Shown here piece by piece: positions 12,826 to 23,800 of a DNA stretch of 64,000 nt (positions within the stretch are counted from its first letter, which is position 1; each line of letters opens with the position of its first letter). The notes beneath the pieces are model-generated. The model saw nothing but the letters and a program-made list of their open reading frames with translations. It was not told the origin of the DNA and made no database searches. The stretch lies in NCBI GenBank assembly GCA_035582835.1, contig JAYKAV010003432.1, forward strand, positions 1,791,710-1,855,709, in the 5' to 3' direction. Position numbers and translations under genes: made by a program. Source of the stretch: Phoebastria nigripes. Lineage: Eukaryota; Chordata; Aves; Procellariiformes; Diomedeidae.

Positions 12826-14338
12826 TCCCTTATCCTAGTTTAACTTATATCTTCCTTCTTCCAAAGCTTGTTTTCTGGGGAAGAAAATGCATCTCTCTTC
12901 CTCTAACTGCAAATTGTGATGCTCATCATTTTGTAACTCCTGATTCAGACTGTCTTTTGAAAATAACTGCTTGGCTGTCCGTCAAAATATCATCTAAGTC
13001 TGGAAGCTGCAGCATAAACTGCTCTTGCTGGTAGGGGGAATATTTCAAACCCAGTCACACAAATAGCAAGAACAAACATATATAAATAAATCATTCAAAG
13101 CAAGGTTTTCTTCCACTGCTGATAGTAGTGAATGTTAACAGATAGAGAAAGGAATATATTGTAGCTACTGAAAAGAAGAACAGATGTGCAAGAAGTCAGC
13201 TTTTTCAGATCTGCAGCCTTCCGAGGTGAGCTGGGGGCAGCTGACCCGGGTCGCAATTTTCAAGAACAACTGGCAATTTTGAGCGTCTAATGAATGAAGT
13301 TTCGGCCACCACGTTCAGACGCGTTGGGCCTCACGCATGCCCACTCTCAACGAGTTACTCAGCATCTTAGAAAAACGTGTTCAGAATTTTAGGAGCAAAA
13401 GTTAAAGCCTGTACTTGGAAAAAAAGTAGTTGTTAAACCTCTGCATCCCTGTTCCCTCTCCACTGAGGAATGAATAGCCCTGATCTCCCTCCTAGTGGCG
13501 GAGCGTGAAAGCACAAATCCAGAGACAGAATTAGAAAAAAACCACGAAACATTGATGTTTCCTCAGAAAACTCCATAGTTCAATCCTTTATATTTTCACT
13601 GTAGTTACAGAGAATTTGAGTGCCACCAGTGAGCAGAGGGAAACTCCATTCCCACCGACACCAGCATTATCCCCTTTAAAGCCAGCAAGGTATATCGCAG
13701 CAGTATTGGGCACCAAAACACTCGCGTTGCTCGAGGTCTCTTTTAGCACTGATAAAAACTGAATGAGTCCTTTCCCCATGGTGAATGGGGAGCCATTTCA
13801 GAGACGAATCAAAAGGAAAGGCTGCCAGCAAAAGGAAGTAAGTTGGCAAATACCAGTATGGAGATCAAACATGACAAAGTAGGTAACGTGGTCTGATGGT
13901 ACACGAAAGAGAGGACTCAAGGGGGTGCAGGAGTTGGGAGTGAAGATCATGATGATAAAGAAAAGTCTAAAGCATTTAGATGTTACAGATGAGGGTGAGG
14001 TAAGAAAACAGATATTTGGGCTATAATTACAGGGCAAGGTTTCTCATGGATCTACATGATTTTGAATAGTTGCTTGAAGAGCAGTAGATATACCGGAGTG
14101 GTGGGGTCTTCTAACAAGGCTAGATGTAGCTCTAAAATGTAACAGAGGGCTCAGTNCTATAGTATCAGATGGATGACCTGACAGCCTGCCATCTCTAAGG
14201 GCTTTTCATTACAAAAGANTTTAACATCCAGCTGGATAGTGTCCAAGATCCCGCTGCAGCAGCAGCAGAACATCCATGGTCAAATGAGACGAGAAGGGGA
14301 CTAATCTTGTTCCCCTTCCAGACACCACCTTTGTTCTC

Positions 14339-14370
14339 TGTTTCTCTTCTTTTCTTTCTTTTCTCTTTAA
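14339..14370. repeat. Pyrimidine-rich CTTTT/TTTCT tract
   Basis: A simple C/T-only stretch of roughly 30 bases in gene-free DNA. Confidence 0.75.
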
Positions 14371-15089
14371 ACAGCTGGAACATGCCCAGCTCTTCAGTTA
14401 GATACTCATGTTTCTGTAAAGAAACTTTTTCCATTCCCTTCTTTCCTTTTATGAAACGGTAAAACTTTCAGAAAAGTTCTAAAGCACTTTAAAGCCTCTA
14501 ACCTTATAAAGTTATAAGGTTCTCCTGTCCCTAAGCTATACTGTAAAATAAGTCCACTGCACAAGCTCGTTTCATTTTTAATAATTCTATAGTTATTGCC
14601 CCATAACTTTCCTGGTCATGAACTCCAGGCATAAAATTGAAAAGACCAAGAAATCCGAAGGCTCGTTAATAAAATGCTCTCACACAATTTCTTCACGCTC
14701 CCTAATTTAGGGACAGATTCACCCCTTGGATGGATGTGAACAGACCCTGTCAGCGAATGGCACTGTGGACATCGCCGCTGGATTTGACCTCAGAAAACTC
14801 AAGGTGAGACGTCATTGCGGGAAAGTGTCCTCTCTACTGTTACTTTTAAGAGGACATAAGATTGCAGATGCATCACACACACACAGGCCCACTCTTGAAA
14901 ATGCATCAAAGGCTAAAATCAGTCTGTGAATGCTGAAGGAATTTCACCGTCAGGAAAAANAAGACCGTTTTGTGTAGCTTTAAATACAGAGAGAAGTCTA
15001 CACGACCCAGTGCTGGGATTCAGTCAGTCATGCAGAAGAGCAGTCTTCACCAAACCTTGCAGTGCAGACAGCAGCAAGGGCTACCGTGG

Positions 15090-15283
15090 GGTTTATAACC
15101 CAGAACAGCGACATCCCGGGGGGATGCAAAGCCACCCCGCTGGCGTCGTGTCCTGCATGGGACTCGGGCACTGCCTGGGCGAGGGGGCACGGACCGGCCC
15201 CTCTCTGCTTGCCCACCCCTGGGCACGCTCTGCAGCGGGGCATCCGCAGCACGACGGCACCGGCATCTGCACTGCTGTGCTGT
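15090..15283. other. GC-rich segment abutting the ATTCC array
   Basis: About 190 bp of GC-rich sequence with several CpGs lies immediately left of the pentanucleotide repeat. No motif, repeat family or coding content is recognised. Confidence 0.45.
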
Positions 15284-15420
15284 TCTATTCCATTCCATTC
15301 CATTCCATTCCATTCCATTCCATTCCATTCCATTCCATTCCATGCCATTCCATGCCATTCCGTTCCATTCCATTCCATTCCATGCCATTCCATTCCATTC
15401 CATTCTATTCTATTCTATTT
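15284..15420. repeat. (ATTCC)n pentanucleotide microsatellite
   Basis: About 27 tandem copies of a 5-base unit (CCATT on plus, GGAAT on minus), from TTCTATT at 15284 to TATTCTATTTT at 15420. The core is perfect; internal variants (CCATG, CCGTT) and a TTCTA-type tail show older decay at the right side. It sits at the edge of a GC-rich patch. Reading frames through it give repetitive artefact peptides and are not genes. Confidence 0.98.
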
Positions 15421-18400
15421 TTGTTAATAAAATGCTCCAGAATGGATGACCTGTAACATCCAAGATTTACTTTTGAAATTCCATAAGCAACAGTCTAGAA
15501 TAAAGCAGAAGAGTTTAAGTCCTCTACTAAATTTTGAATTTGGGTTTTAAAAAACTGCCCGTGAAAGACATCTCTGAAAGGTTTCCAGGGGGTTAATTGA
15601 AAAAATGTTTTTGCACACCCATAAAAGTGTCATTTTAAAAATTATATTTTACATCATAGCATTACGAAAATTGCATTCACACTTATTGATTAACCAACTA
15701 TAAAACCAACAATAGATTATAAAAACTCTATAGGATTTTCCCATGCAAATAAATGTTTCACATTACTCTGTGCTGGGAACAAAGAGTTTCCAATGACACG
15801 AGCACAACTGTGAGCACTGACTGAACAAACATCAGGTTCATACCAACGATAATTTATTATATTAATTATATCTTGCTTGAAACTCGTAGAGTGAGAGATA
15901 TTGGAAAAAGTTATTTTCCTTGAAATGTAAAACATTGACAATATTGATTAATTTTAAGCGTGGTGATAAAAATTCTTCTGTCCCCAGAAACCTGTTCTGC
16001 TTCTTTCTCTTTTTTCCCCCTTATTTTTTTCACTTCCCAATTTTAATCTTTTCATTTTAATTTCATTCTTCTATTAAGAGCAAAAAAAATGAAAGTTGCA
16101 TTTGTTTTGTCCCTTACGACCCAACCCTTGGAAACGCAGAGCTGGCTTCTTTAACGATCCCTGTGAAGGCAGCGAGGTTTGGGTGTGCTCATGCACTGGG
16201 AAATTTCCCAAAATAGATGTGCTGGAATAATTGTTGGTATAATTGTTCCCTAAGAGTTATTTCGGTATACCCCTGCATGAACTCTTGCAATCTGAAATCA
16301 TTAATTTTTCCCCATCTGGAGGTGAAATATGAAAAAATAATCATTACAGTCTGGCATAAACTTCCACAGGGGGTCTCCATTGGAATAACTTTTTGGGAAT
16401 AATTAGTCCATCACTGGTCTGCTGGCAAACTTCCAAGCGCAGAGAAGCCTTTATAGGGCGTTATTTAATTTATTTGCCAAGCACCATGCCAGTCAGGGAC
16501 GCAACACGACCGCCGGCTGGTGGTACCCAAAGGGGCTGTGAGGTTTGCCCAGATGGCACGGCAGACCCCTGCAAAGCGATAGCCCCCGACAGAAGATAAA
16601 TCAGAGTGTTTTTATTTGGTTCCTGCCCTTGTGCATCACCCACAAGCGCTTAATCTTCTGCAGTGGCTGCAGTGATGGGAGACTGGTTAAGAGACGCTAG
16701 GAAGCAAGAAGGCACCGTAAGACTAGTTCTTGCTAAGCTGGCAACTCTTGCCATTTAGCAGAAGCTGCCAGAGTTTCTGGGTTGAAATACGTGGGATTGG
16801 GGACCGTAAAACTGCCAGAGATCTGGAATCCTTTATGAAAGCAGAGCGATGCTAAATTATCCCTCAAAGTGCTGATCTCTGGATTTGAGGATGCAAACCC
16901 GAGGAGCTTTCCTGCACGCTGCCTCCGCCGGAAACCTTTGAGAAGAGGTCACCATTGACAGGGGGAGGCGAGTGCTTATTTTTTTACGACAAATTTCCCC
17001 CCTGAGATGAATGTCAATATAATCATTCAGAGACTAAAATCTGTCCTGAGACAGGAATCAATACTTCTGTTTTAAGCCTCATTCACGGAGAATGAGGACG
17101 TGCTAAAATAGTCCATAACGGATTGGGTGTTGGCAGTTTCTCATCTGTCAGCAAGACGTTTCAGAAATATTTCTCTCATACCCCATACAAGGATATGTAT
17201 GAGATCGTTGTTCATTATGTAGGTATAAGGAGACCCTTTTTATTTTTTAAAATTTACAAAACAGATGAAGAAAACCTGAGGATTGATAAAGGTTATTTGC
17301 TGAGCTGGACATGCTCGCAGAAATTTGGTTTATATCTTTTTATACTATAGTAAACATTGTTCCATCTGCAGGATACCNTGTGGGTTGGACTGAACTTGGC
17401 CTTCAGTCCTCGGTGTGAAACTTTTCCGAGCGCATTTTGGCACGCAGGCAGGGCAGTGCCAGAGGGAAGCGCATGGCAATCACGCCTTATTCAGCCTCGT
17501 GCTAATGCAATTCCCTTTTGTCTTACTTTCCAAGTTCAAACTCAGCTGCAGGAGCGGATGCTAACAACTCAAAAATAGGAAAGGTATTTAAGAGGCGGCA
17601 TACCCATTTCGCTGTTTAGTACCTTAAAGAAAGCCATGGGGCTCCAGCTGAAGTTGGGAGCGGGAACGCAGAGCAGGAACCGCTGATGGGGTCAGGTGGA
17701 GAGAAACTTTTCAGCCCCAGGGGTCCGATGCCTCAGTGAGAGCTCGACGGGTCCAACCACCAAACCCCGGTAAAGNCATCGCCCCCTCTATCTCAGACCC
17801 GCCACAGCCAAGAGGTGTGACACACAAACGCTTCAAGGTGTGCTTGCTTTACCGCTGCCTTATTTTCTGCTAATATTTGTAAATCACGGAAACAATTCCT
17901 TGGTCCTCAGGTCGTTGTAAGAAGGTGCACAGCATTTCTGGCAAAGCTGGGCTTGGCAAATGCCCTTTTAAATTCTTTTCAGTGCTCCTACCTTCTGAGA
18001 GGCACCTAAGCCTGCAAAACAGACCGGCGGGATCTCGCCCTTTAACGCAGGTAAAGCGGTGGCTATTGCCTCGGCGCTGATGGGGGTTGTCTACGTCAAA
18101 TAATCTGCCGCTGCAGCCATCCAAGCAAATGCATATTGCTGCCTAATCCCAAACTGATTGAGCTTCCATTTTTCTAACAGTCTTGTCTATACCTGAAGAA
18201 TTTGCTGGTATTATCTCTGCTTCGTGCAGTCGTATTTTCAATAAAAGCATTTTAGCAGAGTGGAACGAATACCCAGGGACGTGGCAAAGCCCCTTCATCG
18301 GGCAGCGTCAGCGGTGCTGGGCGGGAGGGAAGCGGAGCCCGCGCAGGCAGGGCGCGGGCGGAGGCAGGACAGACGGACGCCGCGCGCGCCGGCCGGCGGG

Positions 18401-20109
18401 GAGGTCGCAGCAGGCTGAGCGGAGCAAAACGCCTGCAAGAAGCCTTTAGTTCATAATGGTTCTGGGAAGGCAACGAGGTAATTGCTGAAAGGTTTAGGTA
18501 AGGTAAGTACCGTAAAATTAAAGAAGAATAATTGAACAGAAAAAAGTACTTTTGAACAGNAAAAAAAGCCCCTAACATTTAGAGAGCAGAAATCTTTACA
18601 AGTATTTTGTTTATGACAAACTACCACCAGCGGCAAAGAAAGCCACATTGCAGAAAAAAAAAAACCAGAAGAGTCTTTCACATGCAGGTTTAAGGTCACT
18701 GAATCCGTGAATTTGGTTAGAATTGGATAAATATCATTGGGTAAAAGAGAAGAGAGGAGAAATTTGGAAATAGTGCATGATTCACTTTGATATTTTAACC
18801 AAATATTCAAAATCTTCACTCAGAAGAGATTTCATCTTTTAATTTAGCTTGGTTAAACTTNGTAAAGAGCAAAGCCACCTGGAAACAAAATGTTTTGGAG
18901 CAGAACGCTTATTTTTCGAGCAAGAAAGATATGTTTTCATNGTGGGTCTACTCCACATGATTTTTCCTTAACATTTCAGTTTACCCACTGAGCAGTTAAA
19001 TCTGTTNGCAGAGGCTCAGTGAAGACTTTGGGCATCCGAAAATATTAAGCACCGACCCTTTCAAATACAGCGAGCGTGAGACACTGCATCAGTTACTTCT
19101 GTGTTGTGGGCTCAGGTGCAGCTGAACTCCTGAAAACCTGAGTAGATAACTAAATACTGATTGTCAGGAAGCTGAGATTTCTGCAGCTCCCCGCAAACTA
19201 AAAAGCCAAACTAAAAATAACTCCTGCAGAAGCACAGGTGTGTTGTTGGGGCTCCTTCCAGCTAGATGTGCCAATGAAACAACCAAAATCTGCCTAAATC
19301 CTGGCCATCCGTCCCGTTACATACTCATAGTGTAAGTCACCGGGCAGTTGCATGAGCAGGCTCTGCTTTTGCATGTTAATTGTTACATTTTATTAGTCTT
19401 ATAGTTAGGATTGAATGTGCAAATAATTACATGTTTATGGCTGTTTTCATCAGCCCCTCGGGGCTTGCTTCTTGCAGAGGCGGGGGGGTGGGAAGCCTCT
19501 GTCCCTTGCTAGCAGGGAGCAGCGAGAGGCAGGGAAGCGCAGGTTGCCGTGCGAGGTGCGGGACGCGGCTCTTCAGAGATGTGCTGCGGCTCGATTTAAA
19601 TTGAGGACTGCCTTGCTTTCCAATGACTTTAAAAATAACCTTGGCTAAAGCCCGTTAGATTCAGCTGGTTTTTTCCTTGATTTCAGAGCCGTGAATCAAA
19701 CTCTCTGCATACTGCACTATTTAATTGAAAGAGTAAAGCCTTGTATTTCTCCAAACATTTCTATTTTTAGACCACAATGTACTTTGCATCAAATTCACCA
19801 AAGGGCCAAGGTCCTTTAGTGGAATTTCAGCAGAATTTAAGCCCAGAGCTGAAACCTTTGGCATATCTGACCATCTACCATCCGAGCCTGGAGCTGCCTC
19901 CCTCCCTCATGTGTGCTTTTGTAGGGGACTGCTTGATGGCTTTCCCACCTCGTGATCAAGAACAGGCACCGCAGAGTGATGCTAAAGCGGGATTGCAGCT
20001 TAATTTCTAGAGCTGGACTTATACGGCATGTCCCAGAATAGCCAATACGCAGCTCACAAAACTCAGACAATCATAATTCTGGAAAATTCTGGAAATGAGG
20101 GGTGTTCAA
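15421..20109. other. Gene-free flank with GC-rich islands
   Basis: AT-rich unique DNA interrupted by the CpG-rich patch at 18290-18430 and a G-rich run near 19478-19600. An AT-rich block with several TAATT/ATTA motifs lies at about 19370-19445. No gene is recognised. Confidence 0.55.
18290..18502 (+). promoter_or_regulatory. Small CpG-rich patch with downstream consensus splice donor
   Basis: Roughly 140 bases (18290-18430) are very GC-rich with over twenty CpG dinucleotides, in sharp contrast to AT-rich surroundings. On the plus strand a perfect donor (AG followed by GTAAGTAC, intron start at 18503) follows within 75 bases. This is compatible with a promoter and first exon of an unannotated non-coding transcript in the MBD2 downstream flank. 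No coding ORF or TATA box supports it. Confidence 0.35.
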
Positions 20110-20640
20110 CACCTTTGCCTTCAGCTGTTGCTGCCGTCCAGCACCCGGTACCTCTCCACGGGCCACCCCCGGGAGCAGCTATTCCTGCCCTGCCCCTGCG
20201 GGCGCTCTGCCTGCCCGCGGGGGCTCTGCGGGCAGGATAAACCCATTTTTCCTTCCCAGGGCTCTTTCAGCCCGACCCCCGGGAGCGGTCCCAGGCGGTG
20301 GGGGGATTGCTGCCAGCCCTGCCGGCACCAGCGGGGCAGCCGGCTCTGGCAGGCCCGCGGTGAGCGCTGCCCGCGCTGCCGGGGATGCGGGCAGCAGCCG
20401 GGCGGATGGGTTGAGCTGCACCGACCTCTAGAGGCTTCGGCCCCAACTGCCTCCAGCGCCGGCCTCGGCCGCGGCGGTCCCCGGCGAAGGGGAAGGATCG
20501 CAGGGGACGGAGCGGGGGGACAAGTGCCCGTTCCCTCCGCTGCTCGCTCTCGCCCGCTGGCCTCGCTGGCCTCCCCGCAGAGNCTTCAGGCAGCGGGTAC
20601 CGGAGTCTGCCACAGCGCGCGGGGAGTTACTTGTCATTTT
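20110..20640. promoter_or_regulatory. CpG island-like GC-rich segment
   Basis: About 530 bp of GC-rich, CpG-dense sequence with G-runs (around 20290-20310, 20480-20520) and one ambiguous base at 20583. It is followed by a CR1 tail at 20815. ORFs spanning it, up to 218 codons on plus, are Arg/Gly/Pro/Ala-rich and typical of chance open frames in GC-rich DNA. It could be an orphan CpG island or enhancer; no gene start is recognised. Confidence 0.5.
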
Positions 20641-20814
20641 TGTTGCACAAATTGGGAAATCCGTAAGATTCCCCTAGGGAAATCTGGGGACAGCCATCTG
20701 CCTGCTATGCTGCGAGTGCCTGGGCACCTTGTCTGGGCAATTTATTTGTAGCCTGTTGGAAAAAATAGGTCCCATCCCTACCCAGTCCCAGACAATGCGT
20801 TGCCACACATCCTG

Positions 20815-20896
20815 CTCGTGGCAGGGGGTTGGACTAGGTGACCTTTAAAGGTCCCCTCCAACCCAAACCATCCTGTGATTCTGTGATTCTATGATC
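20815..20896 (+). mobile_element. CR1 LINE 3' tail (short)
   Basis: An 80-bp CR1 terminus reads TTGGACTAGGTGACCTTTAA, then the CCTCCAACCCAAACCAT block, followed by tandem TGATTCTGTGATTCTATGAT octamers. It is extremely 5'-truncated and non-coding. It lies directly downstream of a GC-rich patch. Confidence 0.93.
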
Positions 20897-23800
20897 CTTT
20901 TTTTAAGTAGATGTCCAGTTTAGACTACTTGATCATTAGCATTTCACTGATTTCAGGACCAACGCGTGAATGCAGATTTTAACAGTGAATGCGGACCTCT
21001 CGTCCAAAGCTGCATGAAGTACCCGAACGAGGCTACTAACACTGGAAGTTCATGGAAGATGCAACCGGTGATGCATCAATGAAGTGATCTCAGCTTTAAT
21101 GGAGAAGTCGTTAAACTTCGGACATAAAAACTAGGAAAAAGCCAGTCTTTCCAGCGTAGATATAAAAACGAAAGCGTGTACCTAGGTTCTTCTAAACTCA
21201 ACGAAAAAGCAGCTGCTCATTTCATCGAGGTGTACTTTAGCAGAGAATTTTAGCACCCCCAAAAGACTATTGCATTATTTTTAAGCAACACCTGCCTCAA
21301 AAGATAACGCAATGTGAAAGACGATGCATACTCATGCAGCAAAACGTCTCCCACATCCCTAACACCCATCCCCTTGTACAGATCACTGCTGCCGGTCTGG
21401 GGAGGGACACACAGCGTCAGTGGCATTTGCTCCGCTGCCCAGCCTATGCTTTTTTCTAGAAGGTGGCGATGTGTTCTGCACCACGGCTCTTCTCAAGTTG
21501 GCTTTTGGACTTAATCTCCAGCCAAACCACAAAGGAAGGAGAAAGAAGAGTTGAGCATTTTGCTGCCTGAGAAATAATTCCACCTCCTTGAGAACGCAAA
21601 GGAAGAACTACTTACATAGAGTATCTGATTTTGGTTTGGTTGTATTAAAGAGGCTGCTTCAGATTTAAAGGTGATCTTAATTTCTCTTTAAGTGTGCCCA
21701 GTGAATCTCTATGGTCTGCTCCTGGCAAACAGAGTACGTACACCCACGGGAAGTCTGCAGCTACCCCTACATATGAAATGCAAGCCACTTCTATGCACAA
21801 AATACACTATAAATACTGTATTCAACATACAAGATGACAACGATTGCCCAATTTAGACCATATTTGAGTTCCTCCAAGGAATAAATGTTAAGGCAGGGAA
21901 TGTAAACAAAATCCAAATAACCAGGGAGGGGAGATCTGGGTGAGTTGTGGTCACAAACAGTTCTTTGGTCAGCAACCTCCAGCTTCTCCAGGGAAGAACT
22001 ACAAACGGAAGATGGAGGAAACTGTTTAGATCCTCCTTCATTTAAGGACCCTGACCTGAACTGCTGATCTCACATTAAATATAGATATTTCATGAAGGTA
22101 TCTTTAACGGTTTACTTTACAAAGCAGTCCTTGATGAGGACAGGGGAAGAAACAGGAGGAGGGATCCCAGTGACGGATGAAGGGAGCCGACTCATCTTTT
22201 AAGGAACTGTAGCAACTAAATAACATGCATGAGCTGCAAATCATATTTATTACCAAAAAGTTCAACATAAACCAGCATGTGAACACATCCCTGCTGGAAA
22301 GAAAACCAGAAATGAGTGTTGTAATGTGTACACAGCAGGCAGGTTTAATGCTCTGGGAGGAAAACTCTGCTTGCACAGAGAGATGCAATCACTCATGTGC
22401 CAATGGTTGGCAGAAGTTTGTGGGCAAGCTCATCACATCCTTCCTTTCTGCACATATTTGGTGGCAGAGGTAGAGTTCTANGATGAGACAGGGAAAACAC
22501 AGAAAACTTTCATGAAGCAAAGTTAGTGTTTGTCAAGCCTTTAATTCTTACAATGCACGAAGGGAATTGCAACTCGTGATGCTCTCTACCTGGCACAACA
22601 CGATGCTGGAGTTACCTTAACGCTCAGAGACATCATTTCATTCCTTATAATACAACACGGTTGTGGTGGCTACATCAGAGAACGCAGCGGAGCCGTAAGT
22701 GACACCGAGGGAACGGCAGCAGCTTGTCAAGAGAAACACGAAGTTCCCTTTCCCACCCTGCTGCAAATAAAGGAGCTGCTGAGCCCTTGGCTCAGTCGTC
22801 CGCTCTGCCGGTGAGAAGAGCTCATCTTTGGTCCAAGCAGTGCTTTGGGTGTTCTTGTTCCAGTGAATACTGAGAAAACAGAGAAAAATAATGGTTTCGA
22901 GCTAGTTGTGGGTTTGTTTTTGAAAGCGGCTGGCAGACTTGCTACCGTGCAGAGGCTGGGTGCCAGAGCCCTGGGTGCTGTGAANTGCCAGAGTTCTTCA
23001 GGTAAGAATGGCTCCTTCCAGTAGGAACGGAACCATTCGCATTTTCTTGTTCTGACACCTGCTTCTATATGAAAAAGCATATTCAGAATTTTACATAACT
23101 GCAGCTTATATTGTTTGTCAAATTCATTCGTGACAGTATAAAGCTAAACTACACTAAGAGTACTAAAACATCAGCCAGAATTACTAATAATCTACTTTTT
23201 TAAGGGTATAAGAGAACGATGACGGTTGTTAATGATAAATTCAAATTCAGTTGGACTGTGGTGAGGTACTGTACCGGAGAGCGTGCCCTCCAGCACCCTG
23301 CCCGGCCGCGGTCTGAGGGGAACAAGCTTGCTCGCAGCAGCAGCAGCGAGGTGGACGAGGAACCTGAGAAGTCTTTTCCCGTTCTCTCTCCTGCAGCGAC
23401 AGACTGCTGTAGTTAGCACGGCAGNCAGAATAGGTAAGGTACTTTTTCCTGCCCAGAGGTAAATGCCTTTAACCCAGTTTTTTCTAGTTANTTCTCTCTC
23501 TCCCGGAAAAAAAGAAGATGAAAAAAAACATTGTTTAATGATCTTTTACAACTGAAGAAGCAGCAAACCACAAATCTCTACTTCCTTCCCCCAAACACAC
23601 AAGCGGTTTTCAGGCAGCCCCGCAATCCCAAGTCCGTCCAGTCACAGGTAACGACCCAAACACTAAGCTGTAGCACACCACGCTTTCTCTCCGGCCCCAG
23701 AATTTGACATTATTTTCTCAAAAGGGGAATGGCTTTAGTTGGGAGCCTAAGGAATATCCCTGCGTAGTGCATGAAATGAGGGTTAGCACATACCGAGGGG

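Larger units (their letters stand above)
8551..15089. other. Gene-free flank
   Basis: Unique sequence with a homopolymer tract (12776-12825) and a pyrimidine tract (14339-14370). A 145-codon minus ORF at 9041-9478 has no family features and is likely chance. No gene or further CR1 is recognised. Confidence 0.6.

Noticed and set aside
15028..15456. Several 118-176 codon ORFs on both strands
   Set aside because: They read through the ATTCC pentanucleotide array and its GC-rich neighbour. The repetitive FHSIP and MEWNG peptides are artefacts of the 5-base repeat.
20095..20751. 218-codon plus-strand ORF
   Set aside because: It spans a GC-rich island where stops are rare. The composition is Arg/Gly/Pro/Ala/Ser-rich, there is no domain, overlapping ORFs exist in other frames, and no splice or initiation context supports it.
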